Counted from the stretch's first letter, positions 1 through 8,901 are shown. The stretch is 64,000 nt of DNA from Flexivirga alba (GCF_042661025.1 NZ_JBHSWH010000001.1:3410001-3474000); one strand, 5' to 3'. Program-made: numbers and translations. The notes: a model not told the origin generated them from the sequence alone.

Positions 1-996
1 ATGGCCAGCACGCGCGACCTCGATCGAATCACCGCCGCCGCGCACGACGCGGGTGCCAAGGTCCTGCTCGTCGGCGACTGGGCTCAACTGTCCCCGGTGC
101 AGGCCGGCGGAGCGTTCAAGCTGCTCGCAGACACCCACCCCGAGGCTCCGACGCTGCACGACGTACGCCGATTCCAGCACGAATGGGAACGCGACGCCAG
201 CCTCCGGCTACGTGCAGGAGACGTCACCGTCGCCAAAACCTACCTCGCGCACGGAAGAGTCAAATTCGGTCAACGGGAGGATCTGCTGGACCTGCTCTTC
301 GACGCTTGGCGCACCGACACCCGCGCTGGCCTCGCTTCGCTGATGCTCGCCGCTGACGCGGAAACCGTGACTGACCTAAACACGAGAGCCCACGCATACC
401 GGGTCGCGTGCGGCGAAATCGGCCTAACTGGAGTGCACCTCGGCGACGGCACGACCGCCGGAGTCGGCGACACCGTGATCACCAGACTCAACCAGCGCGC
501 TCTTGTCACCGGTCGCGGATGGGTGAAGAACGGCGACGACTGGATTGTGCAAGCAATCAACGAGGATGGCTCGATCCGGCTAGCGCGGCCCGGCGGGGGA
601 GCGATCGCACTGTTGCCGCCGGAGTACGCCACGAATCACCTCGAGCTCGGCTACGCCACCACCGCACACCGTGCCCAAGGGCGCACAGTTGACACCGCGC
701 ACGCGTTCCTCAACGCGGCAACGATGCGAGAGCCGCTGTACGTCATGGCTTCCCGCGGCCGAGAGTCGAACCGCTTGTATATCGACACCGCTGTCGACTT
801 GGCCGCAGCTCGAGACCACGGTGGCGAGCAAGGCTTGACCGAACCTGAGTCGGTCCTGCGAGTTGTGATCGCCGCGAGCGGTGCTGACGCGTCCGCGTCG
901 GAAGTTCGCGGGGCCGAGCACCGCGGCACGTGGCGTCCGTCGCCCGACAGAGCCCGCGCTTGCTTTCCCCGAGATGTGCGCGCAACGCGGCTCTGA
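1..996 (+). CDS. MobF/TraA-type relaxase-helicase, C-terminal part, truncated at both ends
   Basis: This is the RecD-like helicase part of a conjugative relaxase, which nicks and unwinds plasmid or ICE DNA for transfer. The frame is open at base 1, so the N-terminal relaxase domain and Walker A lie outside the window. Helicase motifs are visible: VGDWAQLSPVQAGG (residues 24-37), GYATTAHRAQG (217-227) and VMASRGRESNRLY (about 248-260). Family members continue for hundreds of residues after motif VI. Here the protein ends after a short tail that no longer resembles the family (from about residue 308), so the 3' end looks truncated, probably when the neighbouring restriction operon arrived. It marks the region as conjugative-element DNA. 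Family is clear; whether it is functional is doubtful. Confidence 0.8.
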   Translation: MASTRDLDRITAAAHDAGAKVLLVGDWAQLSPVQAGGAFKLLADTHPEAPTLHDVRRFQHEWERDASLRLRAGDVTVAKTYLAHGRVKFGQREDLLDLLFDAWRTDTRAGLASLMLAADAETVTDLNTRAHAYRVACGEIGLTGVHLGDGTTAGVGDTVITRLNQRALVTGRGWVKNGDDWIVQAINEDGSIRLARPGGGAIALLPPEYATNHLELGYATTAHRAQGRTVDTAHAFLNAATMREPLYVMASRGRESNRLYIDTAVDLAAARDHGGEQGLTEPESVLRVVIAASGADASASEVRGAEHRGTWRPSPDRARACFPRDVRATRL

Positions 997-1149
997 GACG
1001 CTGTAGGGCGTGGATCAGGACACCTACATTTGGCTGAGAACGTGCGTCGGGGAGGTGGAGACCGTCCGTGTCATCGCCGCGGGGTAGCGTCTGCGTCACC
1101 CACCCACCCAGACACGTAACGGGCCCGTAAGGGCAGGAGACCAACACCC

Positions 1150-2721
1150 ATGCCACCGATCACCAAAGAAGCCCAACGCGCCGAAGTGCACAAGACGATC
1201 TGGCGCATCGCCAACGACCTGCGCGGCAGCATCGACGGCTGGGACTTCAAGAGCTACGTGCTCGGCATGCTGTTCTACCGCTACATCTCCGAGAACCTGA
1301 CCGCGTTCATCAACGACGAGGAGCGCCGCGCGGGCGACGCCGCGTTTGACTATGCATCGCTGGCTGACGATCAGGCCGAGTTCGGTCGCAAGGACACCGT
1401 TGCCGAGAAGGGCTTCTACATCCTGCCGTCGGAGCTGTTCGCCAACGTCCGCAAGCACGCGGCGAGCAACCCGGACCTCAATGAGACTCTGCAGGCGGTC
1501 TTCAAGAACATCGAAGGCTCGGCGCTCGGTGCTGACAGCGAGGACGACATCAAGGGCCTGTTCGACGACCTCGACGTCAACAGTTCCAAGCTGGGCAACA
1601 CCGTCGCCAAGCGCAACGAGAAGCTGGTCAAGTTGCTCGACGCGATCGGTGACCTGCCACTGGGCAACTTCGCCGACCACACGATCGACCTGTTCGGTGA
1701 CGCCTACGAGTACCTGATGCAGATGTACGCCTCGCAGGCGGGCAAGTCCGGTGGCGAGTACTACACGCCGCAGGAAGTGTCAGAGCTGCTGGCGCGCATC
1801 ACGGTTGTCGGCAAGAAGACGGTCAACAAGGTCTACGACCCGGCCTGCGGCTCGGGTTCGCTGCTGCTGAAGTTCGCCAAGGTGCTCGGCAAGAACAACG
1901 TCCGCAACGGCTTCTACGGTCAGGAGATCAACCTGACGACGTACAACCTGGCACGCATCAACATGTTCCTGCACGACGTCAGCTTCGAGCAGTTCGACAT
2001 CGCCCATGGCGACACGCTGACCGATCCCCAGCACGAGGACGATGAGCCGTTCGAGGCGATCGTGTCCAATCCGCCGTACTCGATCCGGTGGGATGGTGAC
2101 GCCAACCCGCTGCTGATCAACGATCCGCGCTACGCCCCGGCTGGCGTGCTGGCACCGAAGTCGAAGGCCGACCTGGCCTTCACGATGCACATCCTCAGCT
2201 GGTTGGCCGTGAACGGCACCGCTGCGATCGTCGAGTTCCCGGGCGTGTTGTACCGCGGGGGAGCCGAGCGCAAGATCCGCCAGTACCTGATCGACAACAA
2301 CTACGTCGACGCCGTCATCCAGTTGCCGCCCGACCTGTTCTTCGGCACCACGATCGCGACCTGCGTCATCGTGCTGAAGAAGTCGAAGAAGGACAGTTCG
2401 GTGCTGTTCATTGACGCCAGCTCCGAGTTCACCCGGCAGGGCAACAAGAACAAGCTGACCCAGGACCACCAGGACAAGATCCTCGACCTGTTCACCGAAC
2501 GCCAGGACGTCGATCACTTCGCCAAGCTCGTCAGCAATGAGGACCTCGCTGCCAATGACTACAACATCGCGGTCTCCTCGTACGTCGAGGAGGAAGACCT
2601 CCGCGAGGTTGTGAACATCGACGAACTCAATGCTGAGATCGCCCGCATCGTCGTCCGCCAGCAGCAGCTCCGAGCCTCGATCGACGAGATTGTCGCCGAC
2701 TTGGAGGGTGCGAAGTTGTGA
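1150..2721 (+). CDS. hsdM: Type I restriction-modification methyltransferase subunit HsdM
   Basis: N6-adenine methyltransferase subunit that pairs with HsdS to methylate the recognition site and with HsdR to form the nuclease. The 523 residues match the size of type IC HsdM (EcoR124I/EcoprrI class). Visible elements: N-terminal HsdM domain with IWRIANDLRGSIDGWDFK (17-34), GGEYYTPQEV (201-210), SAM-binding motif I DPACGSGSL (230-238) and catalytic NPPY (307-310). The ATG at 1150 follows a purine-rich stretch (gggcaggaga, 1131-1140). It is the first gene of a five-gene operon; its stop overlaps the next start as GTGA. Motifs are intact, so it should be active. Confidence 0.96.
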   Translation: MPPITKEAQRAEVHKTIWRIANDLRGSIDGWDFKSYVLGMLFYRYISENLTAFINDEERRAGDAAFDYASLADDQAEFGRKDTVAEKGFYILPSELFANVRKHAASNPDLNETLQAVFKNIEGSALGADSEDDIKGLFDDLDVNSSKLGNTVAKRNEKLVKLLDAIGDLPLGNFADHTIDLFGDAYEYLMQMYASQAGKSGGEYYTPQEVSELLARITVVGKKTVNKVYDPACGSGSLLLKFAKVLGKNNVRNGFYGQEINLTTYNLARINMFLHDVSFEQFDIAHGDTLTDPQHEDDEPFEAIVSNPPYSIRWDGDANPLLINDPRYAPAGVLAPKSKADLAFTMHILSWLAVNGTAAIVEFPGVLYRGGAERKIRQYLIDNNYVDAVIQLPPDLFFGTTIATCVIVLKKSKKDSSVLFIDASSEFTRQGNKNKLTQDHQDKILDLFTERQDVDHFAKLVSNEDLAANDYNIAVSSYVEEEDLREVVNIDELNAEIARIVVRQQQLRASIDEIVADLEGAKL

Positions 2722-3635
2722 GTGACATGCCGACCTGGGAAGGCTTCATGGTGCCGACGCTGCGTGTGCTGAGCGACGGCGTCGTGCGCACCCGGCGCGA
2801 CATTCGGCCGCTTGTCGGCCGGGAGGCTGGACTTACCGATGTACAGATGCAAGAGACGCTTGCCTCGGGCCAGCCGACCTACGAGAACCGCATCGGATGG
2901 GGCTTGTCGTTCCTGACCAACATCGGAGCCCTCACCCGGCCGAGCCGCGGTCACTACACCATCACGGACGCAGGACGATTCCTGCTGGACAAGTTCCCGC
3001 AGGGCGTCCTTGAGCGGGACATCAATGCGCTCGGCGAGGATCCTTCGTCACCGATCCGTCCGTACGTCGCAACAGTGACCAGGAAACGCGAGACCGCTGA
3101 AGCGGCGGCGGAGTCCTCGGCGCTGACTCCAATCGAGCAGGTACAGAACGGTGTCGAGCGCATCCATGACAAGGTCGCAAGCGAACTACTGCAACGACTC
3201 CAGGAGAAGGACCCAGCCTTCTTCGAGCACGCCGTGGTCAGGCTCCTGGTGGCGATGGGTTATGGCGGTGCGAACGGACAAGGGTCGGTCACCCAGCTGA
3301 CCAACGACGGTGGGATCGACGGCGTCATCGACCAAGACATCCTTGGGCTGAGCCGGGTCTACATACAGGCCAAGCGCTACGCAACGGGCAACAGCGTGGG
3401 TCGCCCAGATGTTCAGGGCTTCGTCGGCGCACTCCACGGCCGGGCCGACAGCGGCGTCTTCATCACGACCAGCCACTTCTCGCAGGGCGCCCGCGACTAT
3501 GTCGCATCCTCCCCGACTCGAATCGTTCTGATCGACGGCAAACGCCTCACTGACCTTATGATCCAGTTCGGCGTCGGCGTACAGGCCAGCGAGACCTACG
3601 CGATCGTAGAGATTGACGAGGACTTCTTCGCATGA
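2718..3635 (+). CDS. mrr: Mrr-family restriction endonuclease embedded in the type I operon
   Basis: Mrr-type nuclease of 305 residues; family members cleave modified or foreign DNA. Residues 5-100 form an Mrr N-terminal winged-helix domain (PTWEGFMVPTLRVLSDG, start of a pre-catalytic DNA-binding fold). Residues 165-285 are the PD-(D/E)XK catalytic domain: E170, then GGIDGVID with D201, then QAKRY with Q217 and K219. The GTG start overlaps the hsdM stop by 4 bp and its stop overlaps hsdS by 4 bp (ATGA), so all three are probably translationally coupled. Type I operons normally run hsdM-hsdS; an intact Mrr gene between them is unusual. Which modification it senses, and whether it works with the HsdMS complex, cannot be read from the sequence. 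Confidence 0.9.
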   Translation: MSDMPTWEGFMVPTLRVLSDGVVRTRRDIRPLVGREAGLTDVQMQETLASGQPTYENRIGWGLSFLTNIGALTRPSRGHYTITDAGRFLLDKFPQGVLERDINALGEDPSSPIRPYVATVTRKRETAEAAAESSALTPIEQVQNGVERIHDKVASELLQRLQEKDPAFFEHAVVRLLVAMGYGGANGQGSVTQLTNDGGIDGVIDQDILGLSRVYIQAKRYATGNSVGRPDVQGFVGALHGRADSGVFITTSHFSQGARDYVASSPTRIVLIDGKRLTDLMIQFGVGVQASETYAIVEIDEDFFA

Positions 3636-4732
3636 GCAAGATCGACGATTTGATTGCGCAGTTCGCTCCTGGCGGAGTGCAGTTTAAGGCCTTGGGTGAT
3701 GTGCTTCGCATCAGGAACGGCAAAGACCACAAAGCCCTTGGCGATGGTGACATCCCTGTCTACGGGAGCGGCGGCATCATGCGATACGCCGACACTGGCG
3801 CGGCCGAAGGTCCATCCGTGCTAATTCCTCGAAAGGGATCACTCGGCAACATTTTCTACGTCGAAGGACCGTTTTGGGTCGTTGACACAATTTTTCGCAC
3901 GGAGATTGATAGAAATCTTCTTGAGCCGAAGTTCTTGTATTACCAACTCCTAACCATGGGATTAGGTGACATGAATCAGGCCGGTGGCGTACCGAGTCAA
4001 ACTCAGACGGTGCTCAATTCACTGAGAATCCCGGTACCACCTCTCGAAGTTCAGCGCGAGATCGTGAAAATATTGGATCAGTTCACTCAGCTGGAGGCGG
4101 AGCTGGAGGCGGAGCTGGAGGCGAGGCATCGCCAGTATGAGCACTACCGTGCGAGTGTTCTTGTGGCATCGGGCGCACCGACTGCATCCGTCACAATTGG
4201 CGATTTATGTCGGGTGTCGCGCGGACAGGTTATGTCCAAAGACTACCTTCGTGGCCATAATGGACCTTACCCAGTCTATTCATCACAGACCCAGAACAAC
4301 GGAATATTCGGCAGGATTGACTCCTATGCATGTGATGAGGAGTCCTTGACATGGACGACCGACGGAGCCAATGCAGGGTCAATCTTCTACCATGTGAACG
4401 AAAAGTTCAGCATCACGAACGTGTGTGGATTGCTCCGCGTTATTGACCCTACTCAGATCTCGACGAGATACCTCTATTACCAACTTCGCGAACTCGCACC
4501 TAAGGCCGTAAGTGCTGGCATGGGCAACCCGAAGCTAATGGCTGGACCGATGTCGCGTATCGCGGTTCCTGTGCCATCGATCGAAACGCAACTCAAGATT
4601 GTGGCAACCCTCGACTCCTTCGACGCGCTCGTCAACAGCCTGTCTGTCGGTCTACCCGCCGAGCTTCGCGCTCGTCGCAAGCAGTACGAGTACTACCGGG
4701 ACAAGCTTCTGGCCTTCAAGGAGACCGACTAG
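3632..4732 (+). CDS. hsdS: Type I restriction-modification specificity subunit HsdS
   Basis: DNA-recognition subunit of 366 residues with two target recognition domains (about 15-150 and 190-345) and two helical spacers. The central spacer (about 151-172) holds three copies of a 12-bp unit encoding LEAE, LEAE, LEAR (4091-4126), followed by RHRQYEHYR; the C-terminal spacer repeats this theme as RRKQYEYYR. The helical spacer sets the distance between the two half-sites. TRD DNA has lower GC than hsdM, as is common for genes exchanging TRDs by recombination. The start overlaps the preceding Mrr gene (ATGA) and the TAG stop abuts the next ATG with no spacing. Confidence 0.95.
   Translation: MSKIDDLIAQFAPGGVQFKALGDVLRIRNGKDHKALGDGDIPVYGSGGIMRYADTGAAEGPSVLIPRKGSLGNIFYVEGPFWVVDTIFRTEIDRNLLEPKFLYYQLLTMGLGDMNQAGGVPSQTQTVLNSLRIPVPPLEVQREIVKILDQFTQLEAELEAELEARHRQYEHYRASVLVASGAPTASVTIGDLCRVSRGQVMSKDYLRGHNGPYPVYSSQTQNNGIFGRIDSYACDEESLTWTTDGANAGSIFYHVNEKFSITNVCGLLRVIDPTQISTRYLYYQLRELAPKAVSAGMGNPKLMAGPMSRIAVPVPSIETQLKIVATLDSFDALVNSLSVGLPAELRARRKQYEYYRDKLLAFKETD
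4091..4126 (+). repeat. Tandem 12-bp repeats in the hsdS central spacer
   Basis: Three head-to-tail units: CTGGAGGCGGAG twice exactly, then CTGGAGGCGAGG. Each adds four residues to the helix joining the two TRDs. In EcoR124I a 2-copy versus 3-copy change of a comparable 12-bp unit (TAEL) shifts the recognition-site gap by one base. Copy number here could vary by slippage in the same way; that is an inference from the family. Confidence 0.9.
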
Positions 4733-5803
4733 ATGATAAATCATCACGAAACAATCGAGAGCCTGGCTGATGATGTATTACAGAGTCTAGCCGATTCGCG
4801 TAGCGCGCTAATTTACGCACAAAATACGACTGGAAAGACTAGGCTGGCTCAACACCTAAAGGATCATGATCCGGAAGGTGTAGTCCTCTATAACTCTTCT
4901 GTTGAGGATGTTTTTACCTGGGACAACGAACGAGTCGTACTCCAAATGAATGTGAAATCAGAACTACTAAAAACCATCGAGACACAGGGTCTCGACGGAG
5001 CGATTGTCGACACTTTCCAGGCTTTCACGAACGATAAAATTGAGCCGTCGATTGACTTCGAGAGTGGCGAGGTTAGCTTCGGAATACACAAGGGCGACGA
5101 TAGTTCGGCTGACGGCATCAAGATATCGCGCGCAGAGGAGCGCATATTCGTCTGGTGTGTCTACTATTCGGTCCTGAGCGCGGCGATCGATACGCTTAGG
5201 GATAGTCCTGACTTACGTCTTTCCGAGGACTATGATGGTCTAACACTCGCAGTAATTGACGATCCGGTCTCGTCGATGGACGATGTGCGGATCGTCACCG
5301 TTGCACTTGCTTTAGCGGAGCTTATTAAGCGTGCTTCAGGTCTCAACGTGAAGTTTTTGATAACAACGCACCATGCCCTCTTTTTTAATGTTCTATTTAA
5401 CTCGCTTCGTCGGTCCAAGAAGGGTCGAGCGTACACGCTTCTGCGAGGGCCAGCTATGGGGTGGACGTTGAAATCTCAGCCCCACGATTCGCCTTTCAGC
5501 TATCACCTTGGGATTGTCAACGATATTGAGTTAGCAATCTCCGGTGGTTCGATTCAACGAAGCCATTTTAATCAATTTCGGGCACTCCTTGAAAAGACGG
5601 CAAACTTCCTCGGATATGCGGGAGGTTGGGGCGAGCTGCTCACCGGACCTGACGCGGCTTTGCTGACAAAGGTTTTAAACTTATACAGCCATGATCGTTT
5701 TTCAGATGTGGATTCGTCTGAAGTTTCTGAGGAATACAGGGATGCCTTGAAGGGTGAGTTTCACGAGTTTCTTAGGACGTTCAGGTGGGAGGGTGCAGCA
5801 TGA
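4733..5803 (+). CDS. prrC: PrrC-like anticodon nuclease (tRNA-cleaving suicide ATPase) linked to a type I RM system
   Basis: Homologue of E. coli PrrC, a latent nuclease held silent by its type IC host enzyme and released to cut the tRNA-Lys anticodon loop when a phage inhibits restriction. The 356 residues (E. coli PrrC has 396) show a PrrC-style ATPase: relaxed Walker A YAQNTTGKTRLA (28-39), VLYNSSVEDVFTWDN (51-65), signature-like ISRAEER (131-137), Walker B VIDDPVSSMDD (174-184) and ITTHHALFFNVLF (210-222). The C-terminal domain has DSPFSYHL (252-259) and HFNQFRALLEKTANFLGY (278-295), giving R283 and E287, plus H320 in LYSHDRF. This matches the R320/E324/H356 triad of PrrC in order and spacing. 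It lies between hsdS and hsdR as in the prr locus, abuts hsdS and overlaps hsdR (ATGA). Base composition is visibly more AT-rich than hsdM/hsdR. Confidence 0.88.
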   Translation: MINHHETIESLADDVLQSLADSRSALIYAQNTTGKTRLAQHLKDHDPEGVVLYNSSVEDVFTWDNERVVLQMNVKSELLKTIETQGLDGAIVDTFQAFTNDKIEPSIDFESGEVSFGIHKGDDSSADGIKISRAEERIFVWCVYYSVLSAAIDTLRDSPDLRLSEDYDGLTLAVIDDPVSSMDDVRIVTVALALAELIKRASGLNVKFLITTHHALFFNVLFNSLRRSKKGRAYTLLRGPAMGWTLKSQPHDSPFSYHLGIVNDIELAISGGSIQRSHFNQFRALLEKTANFLGYAGGWGELLTGPDAALLTKVLNLYSHDRFSDVDSSEVSEEYRDALKGEFHEFLRTFRWEGAA

Positions 5804-8800
5804 CGGGTCAGTGCGTGAAGTTCGACCCGATCGCGATCAGTGCGGAGACCACGGTCGTCGCGGAGTACATCCCGGAACCAAATGACAGTGCGTCGTACCA
5901 GTCTGAGGCGGCGCTGGAGCAGCAGTTCATCGCCCTGCTGGAATCACAGGCCTACGAGCGGCTGACGCTCACATCGGAGTCCGATCTCGTCGCGAACCTG
6001 CGCACTCAGCTCGAAGCGCTCAATAAGGTGACCTTCTCGGATGCGGAGTGGGAGCGGTTCTTCAACGAGAAGGTCGCGGGCAAGAACGACGGTATCGCCG
6101 AGAAGACCGTCCGGATCCAGGAGGACCACGTCCAGCTCCTCAGCCGGGACGATGGCACAACCAAGAACATCTCCCTGATCGACAAGAAGAACATCCACAA
6201 CAACCGCCTGCAGGTACTCAACCAGTACGCGGTTGACAAGGGCGGCGAGGCTGGCGGGAAGTTCGCCAACCGCTACGACGTGACGGTGCTGGTCAACGGG
6301 CTACCGATGGTGCACATCGAACTGAAGCGCCGCGGGGTGGACATCCGCGAGGCGTTCAACCAGATCAACCGGTACCAGCGCGACTCGTTCTGGGCCGGAT
6401 CAGGACTCTTCGAGTACGTGCAGCTCTTCGTGATCAGCAACGGCACTCTAACCAAGTACTACTCGAACACCACCCGCAATCAGCACATCAAGGACGCCAG
6501 CAGGACCAAGAAGCGCGGCAAGCAGACCTCGAACTCCTTCGAGTTCACATCGTGGTGGGCTGACGCGACCAACAAGCCGATCCGTGACCTGACGGCGTTC
6601 GGCAAGACCTTCTTCGCCAAGCACACGATCCTGGCCATCTTGACCCGCTACTGCGTGCTGACCAGTGACCGGATGTTGCTGGCGATGCGGCCGTACCAGA
6701 TCGTCGCGACCGAGCGGATTCTGCAGAAGATCGACGTATCAACCAACTACAAGACGCTTGGCTCAGTCGCCGCTGGTGGGTATGTCTGGCACACGACCGG
6801 GTCAGGAAAGACCCTGACCTCGTTCAAGACGGCGCAACTGGCCAGCAAGCTGGCGCCGGTCGACAAGGTGCTTTTCGTCGTCGACCGTAAGGACCTTGAC
6901 TACCAGACGATGCGCGAGTACGACCGCTTCGAGAAGGGCGCGGCCAACTCCAACACCTCAACGCGCGTCTTGAAGAAGCAGCTGGAAGACCCGGGTGCGC
7001 GGATCATCATCACCACGATCCAGAAGCTGGCGACGTTCATCAACGCCAACAAGGGCCACTCGATTTTCGATGGCCACGTCGTGATCATCTTCGATGAGTG
7101 TCACCGTTCGCAGTTCGGTGACATGCACACCGCGATCACCAAAGCATTCAAGAAGTACAACCTGTTCGGTTTCACCGGCACACCAATTTTCGCGGCCAAC
7201 GCGGGGAGCGGTGGCAACGTCAACCTGCGCACCACCGAGCAGGCGTTCGGCGACAAGCTGCACACCTACACGATCAAGGACGCTATCACCGACAAGAACG
7301 TCCTGCCGTTCAAGATCGACTACATCAGCACGATCAAGGTCGGATCGGTCATCGACAAGGAAGTTTCGGCGATCGACCGCGAACGCGCCCTGCTGTCGCA
7401 AGAGCGGATTCGGAAGGTCGTTGGCTACGTCCTGGAGCACTTCGATCAGAAGACCAAGCGGGCCAGCGGGTACACCCACTCGATCATCACCAACGTTGCC
7501 GAGATGGCCGGTCAGCGACGCGGCGCGGTTGAGGAGCTGAAGCAGGCGCAGCGGGTCAAGGGCTTCAACGCGTTGTTCGCGACGGCTTCGATCAAGGCCG
7601 CTCAGCTCTACTACAACCAGTTCCAGATCCAGCAGATGGACGTGCCCAAGGACCGACAGCTGAAGGTCGGGCTGATCTACTCGTATGCGGCAAACCCCAA
7701 CCTCGAAGATGGGGCGCTGGACGAGGAAGACTTCGACACATCCGAGTTGTCCGGTGATGCGCGGAGCTTTCTGGAAGATGCGATCCAGGACTACAACGAC
7801 ATGTTCGGCACGAGCTACGACACCAGTGCCGACCGGTTCCAGAACTATTACAAAGACCTCAGCTTGAGGATGAAGAACCGTCAGATCGATCTGGTCATCG
7901 TGGTCAACATGTTCCTGACTGGGTTCGACGCCACCACGCTCAACACGCTGTTCGTGGACAAGAACTTGCAGTCGCACGGCTTGATTCAGGCGTTCTCGCG
8001 CACCAACCGGATCCTCAACTCGGTCAAGGTCGTAGGCAACATCGTCACCTTCCGCGACCTGGAGGAGGAGACCAACGACGCCATCGCCCTGTTCGGCAAC
8101 AAGGACGCCAAGGGCATCGTCGTGCTGAAGCCGTACGGCGACTACTACAGCGAATACACGAAGGCCGTGCAAAAGCTGCTGGAACAGTTCCCGCTCGGGC
8201 AGGAGATCGAGGGCGAGGCCGCACAGAAGGAATTCATTCAGCTCTTCGGCATGATCCTGCGACTGCAGAACATCTTGACCTCGTTCGACGAGTTCGAGGG
8301 CAACGAGATGCTCACCGATCGGCAGAATCAAGATTACCGCAGTGTCTACCTCGACCTGTATGCCGAGTTTCGCAAGGACAGCACGCCGGAGAAGGAGTCG
8401 ATCGTCGACGACGTCGTCTTCGAGATCGAGCTGATCAAGCAGGTCGACATCAACGTCGACTACATCCTGATGCTCGTGCAGAAGTATCGGGACCAACACG
8501 GCGATGGGGACGACAAGGAAATCCGCGCCGAAATCAGCCGCGCTGTTGATGCCAGCCCGAGCCTGCGAAACAAGCGCGACCTCATCGAGGACTTCGTCGA
8601 CCAGGTGTCGCCGAAGGGAGACGTCGACGACGAGTGGCAGGCCTACGTTGCGGAGCGGCGGGAGGCCGAGCTTGAAGCGATCATCAGCGAGGAGAGTCTG
8701 AAGCCCGAAGCAACCCGTAGCTTCATCGATTCAGCGTTCCGCGACGGCAGCGTGCAGACGACAGGTACCGCAGTAACCAAGGTGCTTCCGCCGGCGTCAC

Positions 8801-8901
8801 GTTTCTCGCCCGATGGTGGACGAGCTGAGAAGAAGCGGCGCGTCGTTAGCAGGCTGATCGAATTTTTCGATCGTTTCCGGGAACTAGGCAGCACCAGGTG
8901 A
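5800..8901 (+). CDS. hsdR: Type I restriction endonuclease subunit HsdR
   Basis: Motor and nuclease subunit of the type I complex: ATP-driven translocation, then double-strand cleavage of unmodified DNA. From the ATG at 5800 it is 1033 residues, nearly the size of EcoR124I HsdR (1038). The nuclease core shows D160, E174 and K176 (ELK), the same D-x13-E-x-K spacing as EcoR124I D151/E165/K167. The SF2 motor follows: HTTGSGKTLTS (about 331-341), FDECHRSQFG (about 429-438), FTGTPIF and FLTGFDATTLNTLF, QAFSRTNRI. I chose 5800 over an upstream GTG at 5785 because it forms an ATGA overlap with prrC behind a purine-rich gtgggaggg. Last gene of the defence operon. Confidence 0.95.
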   Translation: MTGQCVKFDPIAISAETTVVAEYIPEPNDSASYQSEAALEQQFIALLESQAYERLTLTSESDLVANLRTQLEALNKVTFSDAEWERFFNEKVAGKNDGIAEKTVRIQEDHVQLLSRDDGTTKNISLIDKKNIHNNRLQVLNQYAVDKGGEAGGKFANRYDVTVLVNGLPMVHIELKRRGVDIREAFNQINRYQRDSFWAGSGLFEYVQLFVISNGTLTKYYSNTTRNQHIKDASRTKKRGKQTSNSFEFTSWWADATNKPIRDLTAFGKTFFAKHTILAILTRYCVLTSDRMLLAMRPYQIVATERILQKIDVSTNYKTLGSVAAGGYVWHTTGSGKTLTSFKTAQLASKLAPVDKVLFVVDRKDLDYQTMREYDRFEKGAANSNTSTRVLKKQLEDPGARIIITTIQKLATFINANKGHSIFDGHVVIIFDECHRSQFGDMHTAITKAFKKYNLFGFTGTPIFAANAGSGGNVNLRTTEQAFGDKLHTYTIKDAITDKNVLPFKIDYISTIKVGSVIDKEVSAIDRERALLSQERIRKVVGYVLEHFDQKTKRASGYTHSIITNVAEMAGQRRGAVEELKQAQRVKGFNALFATASIKAAQLYYNQFQIQQMDVPKDRQLKVGLIYSYAANPNLEDGALDEEDFDTSELSGDARSFLEDAIQDYNDMFGTSYDTSADRFQNYYKDLSLRMKNRQIDLVIVVNMFLTGFDATTLNTLFVDKNLQSHGLIQAFSRTNRILNSVKVVGNIVTFRDLEEETNDAIALFGNKDAKGIVVLKPYGDYYSEYTKAVQKLLEQFPLGQEIEGEAAQKEFIQLFGMILRLQNILTSFDEFEGNEMLTDRQNQDYRSVYLDLYAEFRKDSTPEKESIVDDVVFEIELIKQVDINVDYILMLVQKYRDQHGDGDDKEIRAEISRAVDASPSLRNKRDLIEDFVDQVSPKGDVDDEWQAYVAERREAELEAIISEESLKPEATRSFIDSAFRDGSVQTTGTAVTKVLPPASRFSPDGGRAEKKRRVVSRLIEFFDRFRELGSTR

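Noticed and set aside
6958..8499. 513-codon open frame on the minus strand inside hsdR
   Set aside because: Antisense shadow of a GC-rich gene; composition is repetitive VDLLDQ-like and the plus strand carries all HsdR motifs.
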